The notes: generated from the letters alone by a model not told the origin. 64,000 nt of DNA from Lacinutrix sp. WUR7 (GCF_016864015.1 NZ_CP045067.1:1337001-1401000), one strand, 5' to 3'. Numbered from the stretch's first letter, positions 8,968 to 16,653 are shown. Translations and numbers: made by a program.

Positions 8968-9007
8968 GAAGGTTTGGCCAAAAATAAGCGAAGCGAATTT
9001 TTATTTT
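8968..9007. repeat. Left copy of 40-bp direct repeat bounding the accessory islet
   Basis: GAAGGTTTG, then AAAAATAAGCGAAGCGAATT and ATTTT. It matches 15639-15678 at about 35 of 40 positions in the same orientation. A related terminator hairpin follows each copy. Confidence 0.6.
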
Positions 9008-9061
9008 ACAATTATAATCTTTTCCGTTATTCCGAGCTTGTCGAGGAATCTCAACAATTTC

Positions 9062-9090
9062 AAAGCCATTCTTTTCAGAATGGTTTTTTT
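9062..9090 (+). terminator. Terminator of the AAGCCATTC family
   Basis: AAGCCATTC pairs with GAATGGTTT (one G-U pair) around TTTTCA, then seven T. The same hairpin recurs at 11467-11494 and 15720-15748, ending each transcription block of the islet. Confidence 0.75.
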
Positions 9091-9111
9091 ATTCAAAAAA
9101 TTTGATTTTTC

Positions 9112-9148
9112 ACGGTTTTCCCGTAACATTTTTACGGGAAAACCGTAA
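9112..9148. promoter_or_regulatory. Inverted pair of the TTACGGGAAAACCGTAA motif
   Basis: TTACGGGAAAACCGTAA at 9132-9148 (arms TTACGG/CCGTAA, loop GAAAA) is preceded by an inverted copy, ACGGTTTTCCCGTAA, at 9112-9126. The forward 17-mer is repeated exactly at 11515-11531 and 20004-20020. Here its end lies 33 bases before the -33 TTG of the peptide promoter. Confidence 0.6.
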
Positions 9149-9181
9149 ATTTTAATATAATAGAATATTTTCTATAAAAAC

Positions 9182-9211
9182 TTGCTGTATTAGTTTTTTT
9201 TTTTAGGTTTG
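9182..9211 (+). promoter_or_regulatory. Bacteroidota-type promoter of peptide unit 1
   Basis: TTG (9182-9184), a 19-base spacer, then TAGGTTTG (9204-9211). This matches the -33 TTG / -7 TAnnTTTG consensus of the major sigma factor in this phylum. The element is repeated with the same spacing at 11565-11594. Confidence 0.8.
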
Positions 9212-9453
9212 TCCTGTCAGAGGTAAAAGTTTAAATCAAAGCCGATTAAAGATTTGCTAATGACATTAAGATTAATTTATAACTAGCGCTAGTTTTTTAT
9301 TATCTTCCTTAACAATTAAATAGCGCATTAAAATAATAACGGCTTGTTATTTTAATACACTTCGGCTTAACACATTTTTCGGCTTTAAAATTCGGCTTAA
9401 TTTTATTAACCAACCAGTTATAAAACTATAAACTGGTTTAAAATTTTAAGATT
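9212..9453 (+). promoter_or_regulatory. Long structured 5' leader of peptide unit 1
   Basis: About 240 untranslated bases separate the promoter from the start codon. Visible structures are: a perfect 14-base palindrome followed by T6 (AACTAGCGCTAGTT, 9281-9294), which could act as an attenuator; a hairpin with GGCTT loop (about 9326-9355); AAAGCCGA (9238-9245) complementary to TCGGCTTT (9379-9386); three CGGCTT repeats; and a perfect hairpin AACCAGTT/AACTGGTT (9412-9419, 9431-9438) ending 15 bases before the ATG. Most of it is conserved in the second leader at 11595-11821. Confidence 0.6.
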
Positions 9454-9657
9454 ATGAAAAATTTAAGTAAAAAAGTATTTGGTTTAGCTTGTGCTTCACT
9501 TTTAATGATGAGTATGACAACAAAAGTTGAAGAAGTAATCCCAAAAAAGGACTGTATAGATGAAGCTAGAGCAATTGCATTTTATTATATGGAATATCAT
9601 GGTTATTCAGAAGATCAAGGTGCTGAATTAGTTTTGCTTATAATAGAAGGATGCTAA
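9454..9657 (+). CDS. Small exported two-cysteine peptide, copy 1
   Basis: 67 residues. A basic start (MKNLSKKVFG) and hydrophobic segment (LACASLLMMSM) look like a signal peptide. The mature part is acidic with exactly two cysteines placed C-x32-C (KDC...EGC), rich in aromatics (FYYMEYHGYSEDQG). The pattern suggests two helices joined by a G-Y-S turn and perhaps closed by a disulfide. I do not recognise the family. It is the first of three peptide genes in this islet, each just before a GLPGLI gene (here 30 bases apart). It is preceded by a strong promoter and a long leader, so it is probably well expressed and regulated. No function is claimed. Confidence 0.65.
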   Translation: MKNLSKKVFGLACASLLMMSMTTKVEEVIPKKDCIDEARAIAFYYMEYHGYSEDQGAELVLLIIEGC

Positions 9658-9687
9658 ACAGATTATTAAATTTTATTAGAGCTAAGC

Positions 9688-10395
9688 ATGAATTTTTCAA
9701 ATTTATTTTTTTTAATTTTATTTTTTGTTAATGTTTCTTTTGCACAAAACTCAAAGAAAACTTCTACAATTATTTACAAAATCAGTACAAATAATAATGT
9801 TGAAGATTTAGATTTAGAAACTTCTATTAAAAACAGGATAAAAGCCATTAATAAAGCTAGCGATTTAATAGAATGTAAGTTGCATTTTAATGTAAATGAA
9901 AGTGTTTTTTATCAAGAAAAAAAAATGTCATTAAATAATGACCAATCTTATAAATTAGCTTCAATTGTTATAAGAGGTTTATATTATTCAAACATCAAAG
10001 ATTCATTAAAAATATTAAACAAAAATTTTTCAGATGTAAATTTCAATGTAATCATTCCGTTTAATAAACATAGATGGCAAATTACAAATGAAACAAAAGA
10101 AATTGGAGGTTATAAATGCTTTAAAGCTAATAAAATTGTATCAAAATCTAATATAATTGCATGGTTTACAAATCAAATTCCAGTTCCATTTGGACCTAAC
10201 GGAATTGATGGTCTTCCAGGTTTAATTTTAGAAACTACTATAAATGAAAAATTAACATTTTACGCTACTCAAATTAACTTTAATGAAACAGAAGTTAAGT
10301 TTTTAGAAAAGCCAAAAGCTAATAAAACAATAACTGAAGAAGATTTTTTAAAAATGGCTAGCAACAAAATGGCAGATTTTTTCAATGAAAATTAA
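9688..10395 (+). CDS. GLPGLI family protein, copy 1
   Basis: 235 residues. The signal peptide (MNFSNLFFLILFFVNVSFAQ) predicts export. The signature GLPGLI is at 175-180 inside PFGPNGIDGLPGLILE, and the upstream motif WQITNETKEIGGYKCFKA (about 130-147) is also typical. GLPGLI proteins are widespread in Bacteroidota, usually periplasmic or outer-membrane associated, and frequently sit beside TonB-dependent receptors; their biochemical role is unknown. Here it pairs with the small peptide at 9454. Its most likely partners are that peptide and the receptor at 12893, by position only. Confidence 0.9.
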   Translation: MNFSNLFFLILFFVNVSFAQNSKKTSTIIYKISTNNNVEDLDLETSIKNRIKAINKASDLIECKLHFNVNESVFYQEKKMSLNNDQSYKLASIVIRGLYYSNIKDSLKILNKNFSDVNFNVIIPFNKHRWQITNETKEIGGYKCFKANKIVSKSNIIAWFTNQIPVPFGPNGIDGLPGLILETTINEKLTFYATQINFNETEVKFLEKPKANKTITEEDFLKMASNKMADFFNEN

Positions 10396-10443
10396 CTTTA
10401 TTACCATATTTCGGCTTTACATTCGGCTTAATTTTTATTAACT

Positions 10444-10462
10444 AACCAGTAATAAACTGGTT
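10444..10462 (+). promoter_or_regulatory. Hairpin before the start of peptide 2
   Basis: AACCAGT-AATAA-ACTGGTT, preceded by two CGGCTT repeats (from 10413). The arm ends 15 bases before the ATG at 10478, exactly as in units 1 and 3. The loop differs between the three copies (11, 5 and 12 bases) while the arms are kept, which suggests the pairing matters. No separate strong promoter is seen here. Confidence 0.6.
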
Positions 10463-10477
10463 TAAAACTTTAGAATT

Positions 10478-10699
10478 ATGAAAAAAATAATTAGTTTTAT
10501 TGGTGTTTTTATGTTGTTTACATCCTTTAATGCCAATGCAGTCAATACTAAAGAAATTAACGAATATATATTATTGAAAGGACAAAGTTGCTTCTCTTTT
10601 TATCATGGACTTTTCCATGAATATTATGGCGGAATTAATCTAGACAATGTAGGTGACTTTAATAATCTAGTATCACAATGTCAAGCCTTATTCGAATAA
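10478..10699 (+). CDS. Small exported two-cysteine peptide, copy 2
   Basis: 73 residues. The signal peptide MKKIISFIGVFMLFTSFNANA is clear, with an Ala-rich cleavage site. The mature ~50 residues contain two cysteines spaced C-x29-C (QSC...SQC) and an aromatic, His/Gly-rich centre (FYHGLFHEYYGGIN). It differs strongly in sequence from copies 1 and 3, yet keeps length, export signal, two cysteines and position. The next gene starts after one base (TAA-A-ATG), so the two are almost certainly translated from one mRNA. The family is not recognised. Confidence 0.6.
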   Translation: MKKIISFIGVFMLFTSFNANAVNTKEINEYILLKGQSCFSFYHGLFHEYYGGINLDNVGDFNNLVSQCQALFE

Positions 10700-10700
10700 A

Positions 10701-11456
10701 ATGAGCTATTCATATTTGCATTATTTTACTTTAAAGATTGTTTTGTGCATGTTTTTTTTGGTTTCAACACCAAATTTATATGCACAAACATCTTATAAGG
10801 TAACTTATAATATTTCAAAAATTAAACTTCAGGGTTCTATAGATAATCTAGACGAAAAAGGCAAACGTATTACTAAGCAAGTTGCTGATCGAGCAAAAGA
10901 AGTACATTACATACTCATATCTAATAATGAAAATTCGTATTTTCAGTTAGAAGATACATTGAGAAAAGAAAGCGATACACCACTCGATAACATGCTATCA
11001 AGAATGGCAAAAAGATTCCCTTCTTTTAACAAAAAAGTTTATACTAATCATAATGAAAATAGTATTGTTTTTGTTAGAAATTTAGTGAATAAAGATTTTT
11101 TAGTTAAAAGAGATTGCTACAATTTTAATTGGGCTATTAAGGATGAATCAAAAAACATTCTTGGTTTTGTAGCAAAGAAAGCTGAAGGGAATTATTATGA
11201 TCCAGTAACAGATGAGGAATTAAAAGTGGAAGCCTGGTTTATTCCTTCAATACCTTTACAATCTGGTCCAGATATTTTTAATGGACTTCCAGGATTAATT
11301 GCTGAAGTTAATTTAAAAGGAGCTGTAGTATCAGTAAAAAAAATTAAACCAAATACAATTTCGAAAATTGAAGAAATTGATGCTTCTAAAGCAATGACAC
11401 AACAAGAATATGAAAATCTAATAAGTAAGTTAACAAAAGAGTATATTGAAAACTAA
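10701..11456 (+). CDS. GLPGLI family protein, copy 2
   Basis: 251 residues. A signal peptide (LKIVLCMFFLVSTPNLYAQ) follows a short extension. The signature FNGLPGLIAEVN lies at about 193-204, with the preceding AWFIPSIPLQSGPD. The usual IGxYxCxKA motif is replaced by ILGFVAKKAEG, so the conserved Cys is missing; a Cys occurs earlier (KRDCYNFNW). This copy is the most divergent of the three and may bind something different. It is the last gene of the first transcription block; a perfect terminator (11467-11494) follows. Confidence 0.88.
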   Translation: MSYSYLHYFTLKIVLCMFFLVSTPNLYAQTSYKVTYNISKIKLQGSIDNLDEKGKRITKQVADRAKEVHYILISNNENSYFQLEDTLRKESDTPLDNMLSRMAKRFPSFNKKVYTNHNENSIVFVRNLVNKDFLVKRDCYNFNWAIKDESKNILGFVAKKAEGNYYDPVTDEELKVEAWFIPSIPLQSGPDIFNGLPGLIAEVNLKGAVVSVKKIKPNTISKIEEIDASKAMTQQEYENLISKLTKEYIEN

Positions 11457-11466
11457 ATCAATTTTC

Positions 11467-11494
11467 AAAGCCATTCTTTTCTGAATGGCTTTTT
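11467..11494 (+). terminator. Terminator ending the first peptide block
   Basis: AAAGCCATTC pairs perfectly over 10 bases with GAATGGCTTT around TTTTCT, then T-rich sequence. It separates the first block (two peptide-GLPGLI units) from the second promoter at 11565. Confidence 0.8.
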
Positions 11495-11514
11495 ACTCAA
11501 AAACAAGCTTTTTT

Positions 11515-11531
11515 TTACGGGAAAACCGTAA
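11515..11531. promoter_or_regulatory. TTACGGGAAAACCGTAA motif, second block
   Basis: Exact copy of the 17-base motif at 9132-9148, again 33 bases before the -33 TTG element. It is a candidate operator, or a repeat copied together with the promoter. Confidence 0.55.
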
Positions 11532-11564
11532 ATTTTAATATAATAGAATATTTTCTATAAAAAC

Positions 11565-11594
11565 TTGCTGTATTAGTTTTTTTTTTTAGGTTTG
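11565..11594 (+). promoter_or_regulatory. Bacteroidota-type promoter, second block
   Basis: TTG (11565-11567), 19-base spacer, TAGGTTTG (11587-11594): identical elements and spacing to 9182-9211. The following leader (11595-11821) is a near copy of the first, but the 14-base palindrome is altered to AACTTGTACTAGTT, which breaks one central pair while keeping the T-run. Confidence 0.75.
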
Positions 11595-11821
11595 TCCAGT
11601 CAGAGGTAAAAGTTTAAATCAAAGCCGATTAAAGATTTGCTAATGACATTAGGATTAATCTATAACTTGTACTAGTTTTTTTATTAACTCCCTTAACTAT
11701 TAAATAGTGCATTAAAATAATAACGGCTTGTTATTTTAATACATTTTCGGCTTTAAAATTCGGCTTAATTTTTATTAACCAACCAGTATTAAACTATAAA
11801 CTGGTTTAAAATTTTAGAATT

Positions 11822-12055
11822 ATATAAAATTTAAGTAAAAAAGTATTTGGAATAGCTTGTGCTTCACTTTTAATGATGAGTATGGCAACTAAATCAAGTA
11901 CAACTGTTTTTGAAAAACTATCTGATTGCGAAATGGAAGCTATAGACGTACACAATGATTTGATGGATGAAGGATGGTCTCATCAACATTCCTATAATGT
12001 TTCCGGAGCCTACTTGGATTTATGTAATTATATAGCGGCAGGTGGCACATTATAA
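11822..12055 (+). pseudogene. Small two-cysteine peptide, copy 3, start codon lost
   Basis: Aligned with copy 1, the start ATG-AAA has become ATA-TAA (11822-11827) by two adjacent substitutions, while the following codons (AAT TTA AGT AAA AAA GTA TTT GG) are unchanged. No in-frame NTG occurs until the ATG at 11873, which would remove the signal peptide. The remaining 60-codon frame (11873-12055) is intact, with two cysteines as C-x31-C (SDCEMEA...LDLCNYI) and the DEGWSHQHSYN turn-like centre. Either the gene is recently inactivated or the product is now unexported. The intact body and conserved leader suggest recent decay. Confidence 0.6.
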
Positions 12056-12076
12056 GGCTATTTGTCAATAAAAACG

Positions 12077-12118
12077 CCTTAAGTTGTAATAATATTAAAA
12101 AATTACATCAACATAAGG
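12077..12118 (+). repeat. Hairpin between peptide 3 and GLPGLI copy 3
   Basis: CCTTAAGTTGTAAT (12077-12090) and ATTACATCAACATAAGG (12102-12118) form a long imperfect stem. No T-run follows, so it is not a simple terminator. It could protect or separate the downstream mRNA. Confidence 0.45.
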
Positions 12119-12168
12119 TTATAGAAAAAACAAACTAAAAGAAAGTTGATAAAAAAATAAATTTAAAG

Positions 12169-12906
12169 ATGAACAATAATATAATAATAGCTTTTCTAGT
12201 CAATTTTCTTTTAGTTAACAGTATGTTTTCTCAACAGAATAGTGGAAGAATTGTTTATAATGGAGTCCCAAACAAGTCGTTAATTGCTACGGGAAACAAA
12301 AAACAATCGAAAATAAAAACTATTGATAGTTTAATCTCAGGAATGGCTCCAATCGAGTTTGAATTGTATTTTAATAATAATGAGTCAACTTACTCTCAAG
12401 TCCGTAAAATAGAAGATGATAAAAATTTTAAAATAAAATTAGCGACTATATTACTTGGAGGTAATCAGGTTCATTATACAAACCTTAAAACTAAAGAATC
12501 TTTTTACCAAGTTGATGCTTATGGAGAATTATTTATAGTTCATAATAGAAAAAAAAAATGGGTATTGAAAAAAGAGTCGAAAAAAATTGGAAAATACAAC
12601 TGCTTTAAAGCGACTACATACTATACAGTAAATAATAGCAAAGGAACTTTTACATATCCTGTAATAGCGTGGTACACTACTGAAATCCCAATTCCCTTTG
12701 GCCCAAAAGAATATTATGGGTTACCTGGGTTAATATTAGAATTACAAGAACGAAACTTAAATTATAAAGCAATTGAAATTGTTATAAATACTGATGATGG
12801 ATTTAAAGTTAAAAAACCTAAAAGAGGAAAGAATTTGTCTAAAGAAGAATTTGAAAATATAGGAATTGATATGGGTAATAATAAAATAACTATTGGTAAA
12901 AATTAG
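12169..12906 (+). CDS. GLPGLI family protein, copy 3
   Basis: 245 residues. Signal peptide MNNNIIIAFLVNFLLVNSMFSQQ. It carries both family motifs: WVLKKESKKIGKYNCFKATTYY at about 127-148, and PFGPKEYYGLPGLILELQ at about 178-195. It resembles copy 1 more than copy 2. The 3' end overlaps the receptor gene by 14 bases, linking the two in translation. This ties GLPGLI proteins to the receptor in one transcript. Confidence 0.9.
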   Translation: MNNNIIIAFLVNFLLVNSMFSQQNSGRIVYNGVPNKSLIATGNKKQSKIKTIDSLISGMAPIEFELYFNNNESTYSQVRKIEDDKNFKIKLATILLGGNQVHYTNLKTKESFYQVDAYGELFIVHNRKKKWVLKKESKKIGKYNCFKATTYYTVNNSKGTFTYPVIAWYTTEIPIPFGPKEYYGLPGLILELQERNLNYKAIEIVINTDDGFKVKKPKRGKNLSKEEFENIGIDMGNNKITIGKN

Positions 12907-15577
12907 ACATTTAATAATATTTTCATTTCTCCTAGTAGTAGTAACTTCTTATTCACAAAACATTATAATTCAAGGTAAGGTTACAGATTCTTTGCAAAAC
13001 ACTTTGGTTTATGCAAACATTCTAGCTTTACCAGAAGCTGAAAATGCAGAAGTGCATTTTGCAATTACAAACGAACAAGGAGAATACAAACTAAAGCTAG
13101 CACAAAATCAGTCTTATAATATTACTGTAAGTTATTTAGGTTTTTTACCAGAAAATCTAATACTTAATACAAAAGAAGATAATCTTACACATCATTTTGT
13201 ATTACAAGAAAATCATGATCAACTTGATGAAGTTATTATAGATTATACACCACCAATTACAATAAAAAAAGATACTACCATTTATCTAGTAGATAAATTT
13301 ACAACAGGAGAAGAACGCAAACTAAAAGACGTACTAAAAAAACTACCTGGAGTAGAAGTAGATAAACGTGGTAATGTTACAGTAAATGGCAAAAAAGTAA
13401 CCAAGGTTTTAGTAGAAGATAAAACCTTTTTTACTGGCAACAGTAAACTTGCAGTAAATAATATACCTGCAGATGCTATAGATAAAATAGAGGTTCTAGA
13501 TAACTATAATGAGGTTGCTATGCTAAAAGGTTTACAAGATAGTGAAGACCTTGCCATGAATATCAAGCTTAAAGAAGACAAAAAAAAGTTTGCCTTTGGA
13601 GATGTGGAGTTTGGTGCAGGAATTAAAGAACGTTATGTGGTGCATCCTAACCTGTTTTATTACAGCCCAAAAACTACTATTAATTTTATAGGAGACTTAA
13701 ATAATACAGGAGTAAAAAGCTTTTCTTTTAGAGATTATCTAGAGTTTGAAGGTGGTTTTGGTAAATTAATGAGTGATGCTTCTAGTTACTTTAGTTTATT
13801 TAATAGTGACTTTTCCAAGTATTTAAATAACCAAGATTTTACAGCAAACACCAACCAATTTGGTGCAATAAATATTAGACAGTCTGTAAGTGATATTACA
13901 GATATTTCTGGTTATGTAATTACTAGTAAAGCAAAAACAGAAACCCAAGACAATACCTTAAATGAGTATTTAATTAGTGAAGAAGCTTTTATGGAAAATA
14001 GAAGCAATACTAACACACTTAACAACTTTTTTACTATTGGCAAAGTAACAATTGACTATGACCCAAGTTATGAAGAAGACTTTGCTTATAATAGCTTTAT
14101 TAAAGTTACTAATAATGATAGTCATGGTTTTGTAAATACTATAAACCCAACACAAAATAACAACATTACTACCAAAACAGACATTAAAAATATAAACCTA
14201 AAGCAAAATATAAGTTATAGTAGAAAGTTAACTAAAGACCATACAGCAACTTTAGAAGCAACTTATAATTTTCAAAATGATAAACCCATTACTAATTGGC
14301 TTACCAATCAAGAAATTTTACAAGATTTAATTCCTTTACAAGAAGAAGAAATCTATCATATTTTACAAACTAAAAAAGTAAAATCGCATACTGCAAATGC
14401 AATTGTAAAAGACTATTGGGTTTTAAATAATTTTAATCATTTATATACAAGCGTTGGAGTAAATGCTTCTTTTAATGATTTTTATAATCAAGACGAACAG
14501 CTTTTAAGTAATGGAAATAGCAACAATTTTTCAAGTGCTGGCTTTGGCAATGATTTTAAACACCATATAATAAATACCTTTGTTGGTTTAGAGTACAAAT
14601 TTCAAATAGGTATTGCTACATTTAAACCAGCTTTATATTATCATTTTTATTCTTGGAACACACAACAATTTACAGATAAATTTTCTAATAACAAAGCTTT
14701 GTTATTACCACAATTCACTACTAAAATAGAATTTAATAATAGTGAGAAAATAAATTTTAAATACAACTTAAATGCTAGTTTTTCTGGTGTAAACCAACTA
14801 GCAAGTAATTTTATGCTTTCTAGTTTTAATAGTGTTTATAAAGGAAACCCAACTCTAGAGAATCAGCTATATCATTCTGCTAGTTTGAGTTATTATAAAT
14901 TTAGTTTATTTAAAAACTTAAACATTAATGCAAGTACTACATTTAATAAACGTGTAAAGTCTTTTAAAAGCGTAACACAATTACAAGGTATTGAGCAGTT
15001 TAGTACACCAATTCTTTTTGAAGAACCAGAACATAATTGGACCTTAAACGGAAGCATTGCAAAAAAAATTAAAAAAATTAGATACAAATTTAAAAGTAGA
15101 TATACTTACAATGATTTTTATCAAATTTTAAATAATGTAACTAATAAAAATATTTCTAAAAATATAAACACAACTGTAAGTGCAGAAACTTTTTTTAAAA
15201 ACTATCCTAATATAGAAATCGGTTATTCTAAAGATTTTAACAACTATAAATCATTTGGTAATAAAACCAAATTTGAAAATGATGACTTTTTTGTAAACCT
15301 AGAATACGATTTTTTAAACGATTTTATTTTTAAAGCAGATTACAGTTTAAATAATTATAAAAATAAAAATATACAATCAAAAAACCGATTTGAAAATGCA
15401 AATGCTTCCTTGTTTTATCAAAAGGAAGATAGTCCTTGGGGATTTGAGGTTTCAGCAAGCAATATTTTTGATACCAAATTCAAACAACAAAATTCTTTTT
15501 CAAATTTTTTAATAAGTGATAGTAAAACTTATATTCTTCCAAGAATAATTCTATTTAAATTAATCTATAAACTTTAA
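12893..15577 (+). CDS. TonB-dependent receptor-like outer membrane protein
   Basis: 894 residues from a TTG start at 12893. No in-frame ATG precedes the signal peptide (VKIRHLIIFSFLLVVVTSYSQ), so a rare start, coupled to the overlapping GLPGLI gene, seems real. Residues ~24-105 are a carboxypeptidase-like regulatory domain (IQGKVTDSLQNTLVYANILA). A plug-like region with KLKDVLKKLPGVEVDKRGNVTVNGKKV and IDKIEVLDNYNEVAMLKG (~125-230) follows, then a long Asn- and aromatic-rich beta-barrel. No TonB box was identified with confidence. The likely role is uptake or surface handling of a ligand, possibly the small peptides or a related molecule; this is inference from position. Confidence 0.85.
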   Translation: MVKIRHLIIFSFLLVVVTSYSQNIIIQGKVTDSLQNTLVYANILALPEAENAEVHFAITNEQGEYKLKLAQNQSYNITVSYLGFLPENLILNTKEDNLTHHFVLQENHDQLDEVIIDYTPPITIKKDTTIYLVDKFTTGEERKLKDVLKKLPGVEVDKRGNVTVNGKKVTKVLVEDKTFFTGNSKLAVNNIPADAIDKIEVLDNYNEVAMLKGLQDSEDLAMNIKLKEDKKKFAFGDVEFGAGIKERYVVHPNLFYYSPKTTINFIGDLNNTGVKSFSFRDYLEFEGGFGKLMSDASSYFSLFNSDFSKYLNNQDFTANTNQFGAINIRQSVSDITDISGYVITSKAKTETQDNTLNEYLISEEAFMENRSNTNTLNNFFTIGKVTIDYDPSYEEDFAYNSFIKVTNNDSHGFVNTINPTQNNNITTKTDIKNINLKQNISYSRKLTKDHTATLEATYNFQNDKPITNWLTNQEILQDLIPLQEEEIYHILQTKKVKSHTANAIVKDYWVLNNFNHLYTSVGVNASFNDFYNQDEQLLSNGNSNNFSSAGFGNDFKHHIINTFVGLEYKFQIGIATFKPALYYHFYSWNTQQFTDKFSNNKALLLPQFTTKIEFNNSEKINFKYNLNASFSGVNQLASNFMLSSFNSVYKGNPTLENQLYHSASLSYYKFSLFKNLNINASTTFNKRVKSFKSVTQLQGIEQFSTPILFEEPEHNWTLNGSIAKKIKKIRYKFKSRYTYNDFYQILNNVTNKNISKNINTTVSAETFFKNYPNIEIGYSKDFNNYKSFGNKTKFENDDFFVNLEYDFLNDFIFKADYSLNNYKNKNIQSKNRFENANASLFYQKEDSPWGFEVSASNIFDTKFKQQNSFSNFLISDSKTYILPRIILFKLIYKL

Positions 15578-15638
15578 TTTTTAATTAACTCCTTCCTTTA
15601 GTTATAAGGAAGGTGGCTTTTCATTTTATGGAAAGTCG

Positions 15639-15678
15639 GAAGGTTTGAAGAAAAATAAGCGTAGCGAATTTTAATTTT
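15639..15678. repeat. Right copy of 40-bp direct repeat bounding the islet
   Basis: Same orientation as 8968-9007 and followed, like it, by an AAGCCATTC terminator. The pair brackets the peptide/GLPGLI/receptor islet. Confidence 0.6.
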
Positions 15679-15719
15679 CCAATAAATAAATTAGTTCACT
15701 AATAGTCACACATAAATTC

Positions 15720-15748
15720 AAAGCCATTCTATTCCGAATGGTTTTTTT
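15720..15748 (+). terminator. Terminator after the receptor gene
   Basis: AAGCCATTC pairs with GAATGGTTT around TATTCC and is followed by T7. It ends the second block of the islet, 35 bases before the CoA transferase start. Confidence 0.75.
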
Positions 15749-15782
15749 ATTTCGTATTTTTCAGTTCCAAAAAATTACAAAA

Positions 15783-16484
15783 ATGATTAATAAAAAAGTA
15801 GATTCTGTACAAGAAGCATTGCAAGGTGTTCAAGACAACATGACTTTCATGTTTGGCGGATTTGGACTTTCTGGTATTGCCGAAAATTCTATAGCAGAAT
15901 TAGTAAAAAAGAATATAAAAGGACTCACCTGTATTTCGAATAACGCAGGAGTAGATGATTTTGGTCTAGGTTTGTTATTACATCAAAAACAAGTTAAAAA
16001 AATGATTTCCTCTTATGTTGGCGAAAACGCAGAATTTGAACGTCAGATGCTTTCTGGTGAATTAGATGTAGAGCTTATTCCGCAAGGGACATTAGCAGAG
16101 CGTTGTAGAGCAGCGCAAGCTGGATTTCCTGCAATTTATACACCAGCAGGATATGGAACAGAAGTCGCGGAAGGAAAAGAAACCAGAGAATTCGATGGTA
16201 AAATGTATGTTTTAGAACATGCTTTTAAGGCCGATTTTGCTTTTGTAAAAGCATGGAAAGGCGATGCTGCAGGAAATTTAATCTTTAAAGGAACTGCTAG
16301 AAATTTTAATCCGAATATGTGTGGTGCTGCAAAAATCACCGTTGCTGAGGTGGAAGAATTAGTTCCTGTAGGAGCGCTAGATCCCAATCAAATTCATATT
16401 CCAGGGATATTTGTACAGCGAATTTTTCAAGGTGCCAAATATGAAAAACGAATTGAGCAACGTACAGTAAGACAAAGAAGTTAA
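15783..16484 (+). CDS. 3-oxoacid CoA-transferase subunit A
   Basis: 233 residues from the ATG at 15783; an upstream in-frame ATG at 15738 lies in the preceding terminator and is rejected. Family motifs include [30 protein letters not shown] and the central [23 protein letters not shown]. Subunit A forms, with subunit B, the enzyme that moves CoA between acyl groups (succinyl-CoA and acetoacetate, or a related acid pair) in ketone-body or branched-chain acid breakdown. Subunit B follows after 169 bases filled with dispersed repeats, wider spacing than usual for this pair. Confidence 0.93.
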   Translation: MINKKVDSVQEALQGVQDNMTFMFGGFGLSGIAENSIAELVKKNIKGLTCISNNAGVDDFGLGLLLHQKQVKKMISSYVGENAEFERQMLSGELDVELIPQGTLAERCRAAQAGFPAIYTPAGYGTEVAEGKETREFDGKMYVLEHAFKADFAFVKAWKGDAAGNLIFKGTARNFNPNMCGAAKITVAEVEELVPVGALDPNQIHIPGIFVQRIFQGAKYEKRIEQRTVRQRS

Positions 16485-16488
16485 AGAA

Positions 16489-16640
16489 TTGTCATTCCTG
16501 CTACATCGAAGGTTCATGATTTCAATAATTAAAAAGAAATTAAAGAGTAAAGCAGGAATCCATTTACAGAATTACAGTTTCAATTAAAAAGATTCCTGCC
16601 GTAGTTTATCTTGAGCGAAGACGAAAGGCAGGAATGACAA
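16489..16640. repeat. REP cluster between the CoA-transferase subunits
   Basis: TTGTCATTCCTGC (16489-16501) and GCAGGAATGACAA (16628-16640) are perfect 13-base inverted arms. Internal halves (GCAGGAATCC near 16550, GATTCCTGCC near 16590) belong to the same TTCCTGC repeat family as 8916. It looks like a compound REP element inserted in the operon. Confidence 0.65.
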
Positions 16641-16653
16641 AAAACAAAAGAAC

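Noticed and set aside
8966-9148. 60-codon plus-strand frame after PBP1A
   Set aside because: It translates the direct repeat, a REP-like ATTCCGAGC element, the terminator and the ACGGG motif; no protein-like character.
9454-9657. Lipoprotein reading of peptide 1 at LACAS
   Set aside because: The residues before Cys (G-L-A-C) do not match a good lipobox; a plain signal peptide is simpler.
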